Positions 7,835-16,652 are shown, numbered from the stretch's first letter. The stretch is 64,000 nt of DNA from Intestinimonas butyriciproducens (GCF_016901775.1 NZ_JACJKW010000009.1:44320-108319), one strand, 5' to 3'. The notes: generated by a model from the letters alone, not told the origin. Translations and numbers: made by a program.

Positions 7835-8614
7835 TTATTCCAGATTGAGCTTGCGGGACAAAATGTAATTTGTGATGGCGAAAAAGCCTGCCAGGAAAAA
7901 CAGTTCCACCACGATGCTCAGCAGCAGAGCCACATTCAATGCCCATCTGCTGGACATGGGGAAGACCCACTGCACAGCCAGGTTCCCCAGCACACCCATC
8001 AGGATCTGCACCAGGAAGTTCAGGGCCAGGAAGGCGCCGAAGGAGGTGAGCAGCCGCTTGTTGGCGTTCAGCTGCCCCAGGGCCATGCTGGCATAGAGCA
8101 TCATGGTGAAGGCCAGTATGCCGAGGGCAGCGAACAGGAAAAACTCTCCACAGGCTGTGAGGATCTGGGCGTTCAGGCTGCCCCGGCGGATGAGGGTGAC
8201 GATGGCCTTGAAAAAGTCTCCCAGCATCCCCTTTTCATAGGCCAGGATGACAAAGGCCAGGATGGCGGCAATGCTGCTGAAAATGTACCAAACCAGAGAG
8301 GTGAGGGATTTGCACAAGATGTGCTGCCAGGGCCGTACCGGCAAGGTCATGGACAGATACCCTTCTTCGCCCAGCAGGTTTTTGTAAAACCGCTGGAGAG
8401 AGACCACCAGAGTGAGGATGCATACCGCCATAAGCAAGAAGCCGAACAAAGAGGAGATCACCACCTGGAAGAGACTCAGAAAGAAGGAATTGGAGAAGTC
8501 CTTGTTGAAGACAAAGAGCCGGGTAAGGAAAGAGGTGATCAGCAGGGCGCCATAGACGGGCAGAAAGGTGCGCCCTGTGGACTTAAATTCGTATTTCAGC
8601 AGTTTATTTAGCAT
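7835..8614 (-). CDS. ABC transporter permease (ABC-2 type)
   Basis: A 259-residue integral membrane protein with about six hydrophobic segments, starting MLNKLLKYEFKSTGR, the typical opening of ABC-2-type permeases beside a YtrB-like ATPase. Its start codon overlaps the end of the ATPase gene by 7 bases, so the two are translationally linked. With the ATPase (8608) and GntR regulator (9303) it forms a YtrA-type operon; in Bacillus such operons respond to cell-wall-active antibiotics. Substrate cannot be read from the sequence. Confidence 0.85.
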   Translation of the reverse strand: MLNKLLKYEFKSTGRTFLPVYGALLITSFLTRLFVFNKDFSNSFFLSLFQVVISSLFGFLLMAVCILTLVVSLQRFYKNLLGEEGYLSMTLPVRPWQHILCKSLTSLVWYIFSSIAAILAFVILAYEKGMLGDFFKAIVTLIRRGSLNAQILTACGEFFLFAALGILAFTMMLYASMALGQLNANKRLLTSFGAFLALNFLVQILMGVLGNLAVQWVFPMSSRWALNVALLLSIVVELFFLAGFFAITNYILSRKLNLE

Positions 8615-9306
8615 TTGTATACCTCCCGGAACAAAGCGTCCACAGATTTTCCGTTTTTCTCCCGGATCTCGTCCACCGAGGACACCAGGGCCACCCGGCC
8701 CTCGGCCAGGAAGATCACATCGTCCAGCACTTTTTCGATGTCGGCGATCAGATGGGTAGAAAGGACGATGCTGGCCTGTTCGTCGTAATTTGTAATGATG
8801 GTATTGAGAATGTAATCCCGGGCCGCCGGGTCCACGCCGCCGATGGGTTCATCCAGCAGATAAAGCTGGGCTTTGCGGCTCATCACCAAAATCAACTGCA
8901 CCTTTTCTTTTGTGCCCTTGGACAAAGCCTTCAGCCGTTGTCTTTCGTCGATATCCAGACGGCGGAGCATATCCCGGGCCCGGCTGGCGTCAAAATTCTG
9001 ATAGAAATCGGAAAAATAGCTGATGATATCCGATACCCGCATCCAGTCGTTGAGATAATTTTTGTCCGGCAGATAGGATACCGCCAGATGGCTTTCCACT
9101 CCCGGACGCTTGCCGCATACCAATATTTCGCCGGCGGTGGGGGTCAAAAGACCGTTGGCCAGCTTGATCAAAGTACTCTTTCCGCTGCCATTGGGCCCCA
9201 GAAGCCCTACGATCCGGCCAGGGGAAATGGTCAGGTCCACATTGGACAGCGCCGGTTTTCTGCCATAGGATTTGGTCAGATTGCGGCATTCCAGTAAAGC
9301 GTTCAT
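8608..9306 (-). CDS. ABC transporter ATP-binding protein
   Basis: A 232-residue ATPase with Walker A GPNGSGKST near residue 38, Q-loop region YLPDKNY, a signature in LSKGTKEKVQLIL (LSKGT in place of LSGGQ, common in this subfamily), Walker B LYLLDEP, and the H-loop STHLIADIE. The start at 9306 (MNALLECRNLTKSYG) has a GGAGGGAG site and overlaps the GntR stop by 4 bases (ATGA), indicating coupling. It pairs with the permease at 7835. Confidence 0.95.
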   Translation of the reverse strand: MNALLECRNLTKSYGRKPALSNVDLTISPGRIVGLLGPNGSGKSTLIKLANGLLTPTAGEILVCGKRPGVESHLAVSYLPDKNYLNDWMRVSDIISYFSDFYQNFDASRARDMLRRLDIDERQRLKALSKGTKEKVQLILVMSRKAQLYLLDEPIGGVDPAARDYILNTIITNYDEQASIVLSTHLIADIEKVLDDVIFLAEGRVALVSSVDEIREKNGKSVDALFREVYKC

Positions 9307-9674
9307 CGTTTTTCTCCCTCCACATGAATTTGTAGTTGCTCCAAAGCCTGCTGGGGGGTGAATCCCAAACCGGTCATGCTTTGGATGAAATTTTCCAAAA
9401 TACCTTGGCACAGCTGTTGTCGAAGGCGCTGAATGACTTCGTCATCCTCGGTGACAAAGCGGCCCGCTGTGCGCTGGGTGAAAAGCAGCCCGTCGGTCTC
9501 CAGCTCAGCCAGGGCTTTCTGCATGGTATTGGGGTTGACCGCCGCCTGGGCCGCCAGGTCCCGTACGGAGGGCAGCTTGCTGCCTGGGGGATAGGCTCCG
9601 GAAAGAATCAGCCGCTTTATCTGCTCCACCAGCTGGGCATAGATGGGGCGGTCGCTGTCAAATTGCCAGGCCAT
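9303..9674 (-). CDS. GntR-family regulator (YtrA subfamily)
   Basis: A 123-residue repressor-like protein. It starts WQFDSDRPIYAQLVEQIKRLIL and has a winged HTH (GSKLPSVRDLAAQAAVNPNTMQKAL) with a short C-terminal tail, as in YtrA-type GntR proteins that control adjacent ABC genes. It is the first gene of the operon with the ATPase and permease. A 22-bp palindrome just downstream of its -10 box is the likely autoregulatory site. The effector is unknown. Confidence 0.92.
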   Translation of the reverse strand: MAWQFDSDRPIYAQLVEQIKRLILSGAYPPGSKLPSVRDLAAQAAVNPNTMQKALAELETDGLLFTQRTAGRFVTEDDEVIQRLRQQLCQGILENFIQSMTGLGFTPQQALEQLQIHVEGEKR

Positions 9675-9698
9675 AGGCTTACACTCCTTTTTGTATCA

Positions 9699-9720
9699 TT
9701 GTATTAAGAACATAGTACAA
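9699..9720 (-). promoter_or_regulatory. Palindromic GntR operator candidate
   Basis: Perfect half-sites TTGTAnTA and TAnTACAA separated by 6 bases. The palindrome adjoins the -10 box of the GntR promoter, where bound repressor would block transcription. Confidence 0.7.
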
Positions 9721-9748
9721 TAATACAGTTGACCGTTTGCTTTGTCAA
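9720..9748 (-). promoter_or_regulatory. Promoter of the GntR/ABC operon
   Basis: On the minus strand TTGACA (9743-9748), 17-bp spacer and TATTAT (9720-9725), directly upstream of the palindrome at 9699-9720. Confidence 0.8.
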
Positions 9749-9761
9749 GAGGGAATTTTCA

Positions 9762-9790
9762 AAAAAAGAAAAAGCCACCCGAAGGCGGCT
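9762..9790 (-). terminator. Terminator of the DUF1638 gene
   Basis: Minus-strand stem AGCCGCC/GGTGGCT with a TTCG loop, then a long T-rich run. Confidence 0.8.
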
Positions 9791-9814
9791 GAAGGAGCGT
9801 TTCCTGACAGATGC

Positions 9815-10471
9815 TCAGAGGAAATCCTCCCAGGACAGAGAGTGTTCTGGTTCCACGACCAGGAATTGTTCATCCCACCGGCCGGACACCAGCTTTTCCA
9901 ATATGCGGACGCTGCCCGGGACATGGCGTACAGCGCATTGGGTCAGAGCAGCATCCCGCTGCACCTGGCGCAGATGGGCGGGGGAATAGCTGTCATAGGT
10001 TCCGGTGTCGATGATATCGATATGGGTAAACCAATCAAACCAGTGGTGGAAAAGCGCCCGGCCCTGGGATTCTCCATGGCTTTGGCAAAGGCGTTTTTCC
10101 ATACTTTCAAGGGAAATATTTCCGGCATCCGGTTCCCGGAAATAAAAATGGCCCTTTTGTTTTAAGTTGGAGGCCTTTCGGTCATCGGTGTGAAGCAGCA
10201 GGGTAATGCAGTCATCCACACAGGGAATCACAATACGCTGTCGGGCCGTGAGATCCCCCCAGGAGCCGCCGCAAAAGCCCATGGCCACCAAAACGGTGTC
10301 CACCGACTGATCCAGTGAGTCCAGCGTCTTTTGAATCTGACGGCGCATTTCTTTGGGATCTGCATGGTATTTTCTGTCCAGCCAGATCATCGGATGGCTG
10401 GTGTGCATTCTTTCCTGGGCGGCCTCCACATCTTTGGTCAGAGAAGAGCAGGCCAGCAAAACAGCTTTCAA
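9815..10471 (-). CDS. DUF1638 family protein
   Basis: A 218-residue cytosolic protein. The core GRxxIPxxDDCITLLLH-like stretch (here RIVIPCVDDCITLLLHT), preceded by VLVAMGFCGG, matches DUF1638, a family often found near corrinoid methyltransferase systems in anaerobes. The start is TTG at 10471 (LKAVLLACSS), chosen because an AGGAGG site lies 9 bases upstream; longer readings to 10621 run through the upstream terminator. No methyltransferase neighbours are present here, so its job in this genome is unknown. Confidence 0.85.
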   Translation of the reverse strand: MKAVLLACSSLTKDVEAAQERMHTSHPMIWLDRKYHADPKEMRRQIQKTLDSLDQSVDTVLVAMGFCGGSWGDLTARQRIVIPCVDDCITLLLHTDDRKASNLKQKGHFYFREPDAGNISLESMEKRLCQSHGESQGRALFHHWFDWFTHIDIIDTGTYDSYSPAHLRQVQRDAALTQCAVRHVPGSVRILEKLVSGRWDEQFLVVEPEHSLSWEDFL

Positions 10472-10491
10472 GAAAAGCCCTCCTTTGCGAA

Positions 10492-10524
10492 AGAAAAGAC
10501 CGCCGGAGAAAGTCCGGCGGTCTC
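10492..10524 (-). terminator. Terminator of the 10575 gene
   Basis: GACCGCCGGA with its complement around a short loop, then a T-rich tract in the minus direction. Confidence 0.8.
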
Positions 10525-10574
10525 CAGGGGAAGTGTAGCACCGGGAGGAAGGCGTGTCAAGGGAGAGGGGAAGA

Positions 10575-10988
10575 TCAAAAAGCGATGGTGGTATCCGGGG
10601 TGTGTGGATTGGAGAGCACATCCATGGGCAGACGGTCCAGCCAATCCTCTCCCCATTTTTTCCGGGTCTCCAGCACCAGTTCGGTTCCCACAGAGGTGAG
10701 CTGCCGGCGGGTTTTGTCCGGGCTGGCGGTCATGGAGGGAGCCGCGCCGGAATAATAACCGCCGCAGGAGCGGGGCGAGCGGCCATAGCGCTGGGCAAAC
10801 ACCGAAATATCCGCTGCCGTCACGCTGCCGCCCTGGCGGTAGACTTCCTCCAGAATGGCGGCCCGGCGCACTTCTCCCACCGTTGCGGTGATCGGCTCAT
10901 TTTGCTCTTCCCGTTCCAATGCCTGGATCAATCCGTTCACCTGCGCCTGGATCTCTTTCAACTGATGCAGAATTTCTTGCTGTGTCAT
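10575..10988 (-). CDS. Hypothetical protein with coiled-coil N-terminus
   Basis: 137 residues, family not recognised. Residues 1-35 form a probable coiled coil (ILHQLKEIQAQVNGLIQAL). The middle (AAILEEVYRQGGSVTAADISVFAQRYGRS) could be a helix-turn-helix-like fold, followed by a YYSGAAPSM loop. It has its own promoter (TTGACT, 17 bp, TACAAT at 11049-11077) and a GGAG site. TTCGTA-type repeats lie upstream, between it and the divergent MATE gene. A regulatory role is conceivable but unproven. Confidence 0.7.
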   Translation of the reverse strand: MTQQEILHQLKEIQAQVNGLIQALEREEQNEPITATVGEVRRAAILEEVYRQGGSVTAADISVFAQRYGRSPRSCGGYYSGAAPSMTASPDKTRRQLTSVGTELVLETRKKWGEDWLDRLPMDVLSNPHTPDTTIAF

Positions 10989-11008
10989 GGTCTATTCTCC
11001 TTTTGAAT

Positions 11009-11091
11009 TTCGTAAATTGAATCGTTCTTCGAAAACTATCATGAAAGAATTGTACCACAAGAAAGTTCGTAAGTCAATATCGTAATACGAA
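11009..11091. promoter_or_regulatory. TTCGTA repeat cluster between divergent genes
   Basis: TTCGTA occurs at 11009-11014 and 11066-11071, and inverted (TACGAA) at 11086-11091. The last is part of the palindrome TCGTAATACGA. The minus-strand promoter at 11049-11077 lies inside the cluster. Candidate operator only. Confidence 0.35.
11049..11077 (-). promoter_or_regulatory. Promoter of the 10575 gene
   Basis: Minus strand TTGACT (11072-11077), 17-bp spacer, TACAAT (11049-11054). Confidence 0.7.
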
Positions 11092-11130
11092 ATGATTAAC
11101 GAGAGCCCGCGGCAGGGATGGATGAGAAAC

Positions 11131-11160
11131 TTGACGAAAAACTTGCAATGTTTTTATAAT
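11131..11160 (+). promoter_or_regulatory. Promoter of the MATE gene at 11245
   Basis: TTGACG (11131-11136), 18-bp spacer, TATAAT (11155-11160). Confidence 0.7.
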
Positions 11161-11244
11161 AGAATTAAATAAAAAAACGAAAGGAGAGGTGCTTTGTGGC
11201 AAGGAAAAGACAAAGCAAAGAGCGTCTCGGGAAGGAGGGGCGCT

Positions 11245-12627
11245 ATGACTGAGGAAAAATGGAATTTGCGAGGGTATCTGGGAGACAGGGATTTTTATAA
11301 GAATGTGGTGCGGATCGCCATTCCTGTTTCCTTGCAGCAGCTGATCACGGTGGGGATCAATCTGATGGATACCATCATGCTCAGCAGCATGGGAGATGCC
11401 CAGCTTTCGGCCTCGGCTCTGGCCGGGCAGTTTATCAATCTGTTTCAAATCTTCTGCATGGGCATCGGCATGGGAGCTTCTGTGCTCACTTCCCGGTTCT
11501 GGGGAATGCAGGACAAGGAGGGACTGCGGAAAGCCATTACCATCATGCTTCGCATCTGCCTGGCTTTTGCCGCTGTATTCACCCTGGCCACTCTGATCAG
11601 CCCTCAGATGGTCATGCGGATCTATACATCGGAAAAGGTGACAGTGGATTATGGTGTGCTCTATCTCCGCTGGCTGCTGCCCACTTATTTCTGTATGGGC
11701 CTGTCTTTGACCTGCACCATCGTGCTGCGCAGCGTCAGCCAGGTTCGTTTGCCGCTGTTCTGCTCGATTCTGGCCTTTTTTATCAACATCTTTTTCAACT
11801 GGGTGTTTATTTTCGGCCATCTGGGTGCGCCCCGGATGGAAATCGCCGGCGCAGCATTGGGAACGCTGATTTCCCGTGTGTTTGAGCTGGTGTTCATTTG
11901 CGGTTATTTCTTTTTCAGGGATCAGAAGATCGGCTACCGCGTGGGTCATTTGTTTATGAAGTGCCGGGATCTTCTGAGTGAATATCTGCGCATCAGTATT
12001 CCTGTGTTGATCAGTGATGGCTTGCTGGCCTTGGGCAACAATGCCGTCGCCATGATCACCGGACGGCTGGGCACGGCCTTTGTGGCGGCCAACTCGGTGA
12101 CCACCGTGGTGCAGCAGCTCAGTTCGGTGCTGACGCAGGGTATTTCCAATGCCAGCGGCATCATCACCGGCCACACCATGGGCCGGGGAGAATATGACAA
12201 GGCGCAGAAACAGGGGTATACTTTCCTGGGGTTGGGATTTTTTGTGGGATGCCTGGCGGCAGTGGTGATTTTGCTGCTGCGCAGTCCTATCATCAATTAT
12301 TATCAGGTGACGCCCCAGGCCAAAGAGATCGCCTGGAGCCTGATGGATGCCATCGGCTTCATCATCATTTTCCAGGCCATGAACTCCATTCTGACCAAAG
12401 GCGTGCTGCGGGCCGGAGGCGATACCAAGTTTTTGATGGTAGGGGACATCCTCTTTCTGTGGGTGGCTTCCATCCCCTTGGGGTATCTGGCCGGCATGGT
12501 GCTCCATTGGTCCCCCTTCTGGATCTATACCATGCTGAAAGTCGATCAGATCATCAAATGCATTTGGTGTGTCTTCCGGCTGCGGAGTCGAAAATGGATC
12601 AAGGTCATTCATGGCACCAAAGGTTGA
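11245..12627 (+). CDS. MATE-family efflux transporter
   Basis: A 12-segment membrane antiporter of about 460 residues. It opens FYKNVVRIAIPVSLQQLITV and GINLMDTIMLSSMGDAQLSA, a hallmark of the NorM/DinF-type MATE start, and has a second half beginning YLRISIPVLISDGLLALGNN. The ATG at 11245 follows AAGGAGGGG. A TTG at 11194 also has a good site and would add 17 residues of poor quality, so the inner start is preferred. Substrate unknown; convergent with the ABC gene across a shared terminator. Confidence 0.93.
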   Translation: MTEEKWNLRGYLGDRDFYKNVVRIAIPVSLQQLITVGINLMDTIMLSSMGDAQLSASALAGQFINLFQIFCMGIGMGASVLTSRFWGMQDKEGLRKAITIMLRICLAFAAVFTLATLISPQMVMRIYTSEKVTVDYGVLYLRWLLPTYFCMGLSLTCTIVLRSVSQVRLPLFCSILAFFINIFFNWVFIFGHLGAPRMEIAGAALGTLISRVFELVFICGYFFFRDQKIGYRVGHLFMKCRDLLSEYLRISIPVLISDGLLALGNNAVAMITGRLGTAFVAANSVTTVVQQLSSVLTQGISNASGIITGHTMGRGEYDKAQKQGYTFLGLGFFVGCLAAVVILLLRSPIINYYQVTPQAKEIAWSLMDAIGFIIIFQAMNSILTKGVLRAGGDTKFLMVGDILFLWVASIPLGYLAGMVLHWSPFWIYTMLKVDQIIKCIWCVFRLRSRKWIKVIHGTKG

Positions 12628-12645
12628 GAGATCATTTCTTTTGCA

Positions 12646-12683
12646 AAAAGCCCTTTTGCAGCTTTTGCTGCAAAAGGGCTTTT
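12646..12683. terminator. Bidirectional terminator between MATE and ABC genes
   Basis: A 17-bp perfect stem starting AAAAGCCCTTTTGCAGC with a TTTT loop, flanked by A and T runs on the two sides. Confidence 0.9.
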
Positions 12684-12700
12684 CTTGTGGGAAGAAGCTG

Positions 12701-15496
12701 TTATTCGGTGCGCAAAGCGGCCACAGGGTCTTTTTTCGCCGCATTTTTAGCGGGGAGCAAGCCGCCCAGCATGGTGATCAGGATACTGAGCAGAACCAGA
12801 AGACCACCGTAGGTCATGGGCAGGGATACCGTCAGTGCGGAGGCATCCAGCAGGCTTTGCAGAATGGCGTTGATGGGGATGGTGAGCAAGATGGAAACCA
12901 CAACCCCCAGCACTCCGGCCAGACAGCCGATAATGAAGGTCTCGGCATTGAATACCTGAGAGATATTCCCTTTGGAAGCGCCCATGGCCCGGAGAATACC
13001 GATTTCCTTGGTGCGTTCCAGAACGGAAATGTGGGTGATAATGCCGATCATGATGCAGGACACCACCAGGGATACCGCTACAAAGGCGATGAGTACATAG
13101 GAAATGATGTCCACGATGGAAGTGAGGGACTGGGTCATCAGCTCTACATAGTCGGTATAGGTGATCTGATTTTCTTCGCTGGCCTCTTTGTTATAGTCGG
13201 CGATGCATTGGGATACCGACTCTTTGTCCTCAAAACTGTCGGTGTAGATGCTGATGGTGGAAGGGGCGTCATAGCTCACCTTTCCGAAGCTTTCCATATT
13301 TTCTTCATAAGAGGCTCCGGCGATATATCCATCGTAGATGGACAGCAGAATGTCCGGATCCGGCGAGCCAGACAGCCACAGATCCATGGCCTGGGCCAGA
13401 GCAGCCTCATCGGCGCTTCCCATGGAGGAGCCCATGGCGCCGCCTTGGGAAAGCTGACTGGGATCGCCGGAAAAATTCATTGCTGTTTTATTTTGGGACA
13501 GATAATACTGGATCATCTGGAACATAGCGGCCTTGTCCGATACGCCCATAGCGGAAAGATAGGCTTTGGCATCCTCCACCTTTTCTTCCTGGCTGGGGGC
13601 TTCAAACTCCATGCCGTTGAGCACATTGACATCCGGTGTCTGTTCCTGGGCCGTCACCACAGCACTGGCATTGGTGTGCTGGATCACATAATCGGTCAAC
13701 TGGGCGGTGTAGGCCACAGGCGTGGAAATGGTGGCGTTGGCGGCATCTTTTTTCGGGCGTATCACACCGGAAATGGTGAGGGGAAGCCCGCTTTCCACCA
13801 GCTGTTCCTGCTGGGGAGCTCCATCGGCTGTATAGGAAAAGGTACCGTCAGGTTTTTGTGTATAGCGGTCGGAGGCGGGAACCAGGTAAAAAAGATGTCC
13901 GCAGATGGTCTCATAATCCCAGGTGAGGGAATCGGCTTCCGAACCGCCGGCGATCTGTTCCTGGATCTGCTGATATTGCTGGGCCGAAATCAGCCCCAGC
14001 TGGTACAGGGAAGAGGTGGGGAGGGAGTTGTTTTCATCCAGCACCAGAACCACCTGATTGTATTCTTCCGGCCAGGAACCATAGAGCAGGTCATAGCTGT
14101 CGGTGACTACCTGGCTGATGGCTTGCTCATCGGTGCCGGCCATCAGCTGGGAAAAGTTTTTCGCCTGAGAGGAAGCCACGCCACCCATCATCATGGGCAT
14201 GGATTCCATTCCGGTGGGCATGGAACCAAAACCGTTTTTTTCGCTGCCGGAAATCTCTTCCGGATCGGCATTGGTGTTCACCAAAACCCCATCGGGATCA
14301 TAAGAATACACATCGAAGTTCACATCGTAGGAATAAACCACGCCGTTTTCGCCCAGATAGGAGCGGATGGGACTGTCCGGGTCATCCAGGTAGCTTTTGA
14401 AGGCGGTGAGATTGTTTTCAATCACGCTGGAAGCAATGGTTTCACTGACCTGGATATCGGTATAGTCGGCGTGAACACCTTCCTCCGGGCTGGTCTGCTC
14501 CTGGTCTTTTTTTGTCATTCCCAGTCCCATCATGCTGTTCATCATGCCGGTCATGTCCAATGTTTCTGCGCTGATGGTGATGGGGTAGGAGGTCATGGTT
14601 TCTTTTTGAATATCGGCAATATAATTGTTTACCCCAGAGGACAGAGCCAGGATCAGGGCGATGCCGATGATGCCGATGGAGCCGGCAAAAGCGGTGAGAA
14701 GAGTCCGGCCCTTTTTGGTACGCAGATTGTTGAAGCTGAGGGAAAGGGATGTGGGAAAAGACATTTTGGCCCGGCCCATATTCCGGTGCTCTGCTTGCAG
14801 CTGTTTTTCTTTTTCCGGATCGAAGGGATCGGAATCATGGGTGATTTTGCCGTCCCGCAATTTGACGATACGGGTGGAATATTCCTCGGCCAGTTCCGGG
14901 TTGTGGGTCACCATCACCACCAGACGGTCTTTGGCAACTTCCCGCAAAAGGTCCATGATCTGGATACTGGTTTCGCTGTCCAGGGCGCCAGTGGGCTCGT
15001 CGGCCAGCAGAATGTCCGGATCATTGACCAGGGCCCGGGCGATGGCCACCCGCTGCATCTGGCCGCCGGACATCTGATTGGGGCGTTTGTGCATCTGATC
15101 CCCCAGCCCCACTTGCTCCAATGCCTTTTTGGCCCGCTGGCGGCGTTGATTCCGGGAAATACCGGAAATGGTCAGCGCCAGTTCCACATTGGAAAGCACC
15201 GATTGATGGGGAATGAGGTGATAACTTTGGAACACGAAGCCAATGGTGTGGTTCCGGTAGGAATCCCAGTCACGGTCTTTGTATTGCTTGGTAGAGATGC
15301 CATTGATGATCAGATCGCCGGTGTCGTAACGGTCCAGCCCTCCAATGATATTCAGCAGGGTGGTTTTTCCCGAACCGCTGGGGCCCAGGATGGAGACAAA
15401 TTCATTGTCCCGCAGATTCAGGCTTACATCCCGCAGCGCGTGCTGCACCAGCTCACCGGTTTTGTATTGCTTGGATATGTGTTTTATTTGAAGCAT
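12701..15496 (-). CDS. ABC transporter, fused ATPase and MacB/FtsX-type permease
   Basis: 931 residues. Residues 1-225 are a MacB/LolD-type ATPase: Walker A GPSGSGKTT near residue 38, signature MSGGQMQR, Walker B LLADEPTGALD, H-loop VMVTHNPELA. After a linker a first membrane segment starts near 265. A large extracytoplasmic region (roughly 290-770) follows, then a three-segment FtsX domain at the C-terminus (LAGVLGVVVSILLTIPIN). This layout fits Firmicutes exporters or peptide-sensing pumps related to MacB and BceB. A GGAG site precedes the ATG. The transport substrate is unknown. Confidence 0.93.
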   Translation of the reverse strand: MLQIKHISKQYKTGELVQHALRDVSLNLRDNEFVSILGPSGSGKTTLLNIIGGLDRYDTGDLIINGISTKQYKDRDWDSYRNHTIGFVFQSYHLIPHQSVLSNVELALTISGISRNQRRQRAKKALEQVGLGDQMHKRPNQMSGGQMQRVAIARALVNDPDILLADEPTGALDSETSIQIMDLLREVAKDRLVVMVTHNPELAEEYSTRIVKLRDGKITHDSDPFDPEKEKQLQAEHRNMGRAKMSFPTSLSLSFNNLRTKKGRTLLTAFAGSIGIIGIALILALSSGVNNYIADIQKETMTSYPITISAETLDMTGMMNSMMGLGMTKKDQEQTSPEEGVHADYTDIQVSETIASSVIENNLTAFKSYLDDPDSPIRSYLGENGVVYSYDVNFDVYSYDPDGVLVNTNADPEEISGSEKNGFGSMPTGMESMPMMMGGVASSQAKNFSQLMAGTDEQAISQVVTDSYDLLYGSWPEEYNQVVLVLDENNSLPTSSLYQLGLISAQQYQQIQEQIAGGSEADSLTWDYETICGHLFYLVPASDRYTQKPDGTFSYTADGAPQQEQLVESGLPLTISGVIRPKKDAANATISTPVAYTAQLTDYVIQHTNASAVVTAQEQTPDVNVLNGMEFEAPSQEEKVEDAKAYLSAMGVSDKAAMFQMIQYYLSQNKTAMNFSGDPSQLSQGGAMGSSMGSADEAALAQAMDLWLSGSPDPDILLSIYDGYIAGASYEENMESFGKVSYDAPSTISIYTDSFEDKESVSQCIADYNKEASEENQITYTDYVELMTQSLTSIVDIISYVLIAFVAVSLVVSCIMIGIITHISVLERTKEIGILRAMGASKGNISQVFNAETFIIGCLAGVLGVVVSILLTIPINAILQSLLDASALTVSLPMTYGGLLVLLSILITMLGGLLPAKNAAKKDPVAALRTE

Positions 15497-15563
15497 AGAT
15501 GGCTCCTTTCGTTGTGATGATGCGCCGCCCTTGCCGGAATGTGCCGGAACAGGGGGGCGAAAA

Positions 15564-15593
15564 CGCCCCGAAAAACCATGGTTTTTCAGGGCG
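15564..15593 (-). terminator. Palindromic hairpin upstream of the ABC gene
   Basis: CGCCCCGAAAAACC and its near-complement around CCATGG, with TTTT following in the minus direction. It can terminate the phosphatase transcript. It also lies inside the leader if the candidate promoter at 15655-15683 drives the ABC gene. Confidence 0.6.
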
Positions 15594-15654
15594 GTGACAG
15601 CGGACGAAAAGCAGGCCGTGCAGGAGTTGCTGCATCAGAAGCTCTGCCGGATTT

Positions 15655-15683
15655 ATTGCACTTTACCTTGGCACAAATGTCCA
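15655..15683 (-). promoter_or_regulatory. Weak promoter candidate for the fused ABC gene
   Basis: Minus strand TGGACA (15678-15683), 17-bp spacer, TGCAAT (15655-15660). No better promoter is visible between the hairpin and the ABC start. Confidence 0.35.
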
Positions 15684-15718
15684 TACTGTTTTCATACTGT
15701 CAGCGGCAGAAAAATGGG

Positions 15719-16393
15719 TTACTGGGATGACTCATTTTCTATGGGGCCTACATAAAACGCAGCCATGTCATCCAGGCGCAGGCAAGCCAATCGCCGGAGC
15801 GGCTCGTTACGGTTTCCGCAGCCGCAGTCGATGTCCAATACACCATTTCCCTGCCAGATGGAGAAGGCAGAGCCTGGAGAAGAGGAAAGAAAAACGGTTG
15901 GAGTGTGGCCCACGATGCACAGTGTGTCTGGATCAGGGCTTGTGGCGTTTGGATCCACTCGGCCCCAGATGCGCGTTTCCCGGTCCGGACCGGGGCAGCC
16001 GTGGACCAGGTGAAAGTTTTGTCCATTTACCGCAATGTCCAGGTGATCCGGAAGCCCAGCGAGAAAATGCAGAATCGCATGCCGCTGTCTGGGAGTGCGG
16101 CGGTAGAGCAAAGTGCGGTAGGTGCCCATGCCGCCGTTTTGCCGCCATAGTTCCCGGGCCCCTATTTCCTGATGCAGGCCCAAGGTGCTCAGGCACATTT
16201 GCTCATGGTTTCCCAGCAGCATGGTGATGTTGGCAGATGTCATGATCTGCTCCAGAAGTTCCACCCCATGGGGACCTCGATCGATCACATCTCCCAGAAT
16301 GTATAAATGGTCCTGGGAGGAAAATTGGATTTTTTCCAGCATCTTTTCAAAAAGATCCCTTTCTCCGTGAAGATCGGACATACAGTAAGTCAC
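15719..16393 (-). CDS. PPP-family metallophosphoesterase (serine/threonine phosphatase-like)
   Basis: About 224 residues with the complete metal-binding motif series of the PPP/ApaH superfamily: MSDLHGE, LGDVIDRGPHG, LLGNHEQM, LVHGCPG and VGHTP. Substrate may be a phosphoprotein or a dinucleotide; it cannot be decided here. The GTG at 16393 is preferred because the GAGGTGAT site matches the 16S tail with a 6-base spacing; the ATG at 16399 and GTG at 16402 lie too close to that site. It has its own promoter at 16506-16533. Confidence 0.88.
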   Translation of the reverse strand: MTYCMSDLHGERDLFEKMLEKIQFSSQDHLYILGDVIDRGPHGVELLEQIMTSANITMLLGNHEQMCLSTLGLHQEIGARELWRQNGGMGTYRTLLYRRTPRQRHAILHFLAGLPDHLDIAVNGQNFHLVHGCPGPDRETRIWGRVDPNATSPDPDTLCIVGHTPTVFLSSSPGSAFSIWQGNGVLDIDCGCGNRNEPLRRLACLRLDDMAAFYVGPIENESSQ

Positions 16394-16505
16394 ACACATC
16401 ACCTCTTTGGGTATGAAAAAGTGGGAATAGAAAAATCCCTGCCATGTTATGGGGCAAGGATTTATATGCGGCGGAAAAAAGGAGAGCGTATGTTTTCCCC
16501 TCTCT

Positions 16506-16533
16506 ATTATACTATCAGACAGGATTCATGCAA
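16506..16533 (-). promoter_or_regulatory. Promoter of the phosphatase gene
   Basis: Minus strand TTGCAT (16528-16533), 16-bp spacer, TATAAT (16506-16511). The rest of the gap 16403-16652 shows nothing I can name. Confidence 0.6.
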
Positions 16534-16652
16534 GAGCAATGGGTTTTTTGGATGGTTTGCTTTGGGATCTTTGCTGCACCGGACACGGGATAGGGCAACT
16601 GCATGACAGATGGAGATGGAAATTGTCGCCATCATGGGGCGCGAGGGGGAAT

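Noticed and set aside
12569..15517. A 982-codon plus-strand open frame
   Set aside because: Antisense shadow of the fused ABC transporter, whose motifs are complete on the minus strand.
15453..15635. A 60-codon frame upstream of the fused ABC gene
   Set aside because: It runs through the palindromic hairpin and over the ABC start, with no ribosome site; leader noise.
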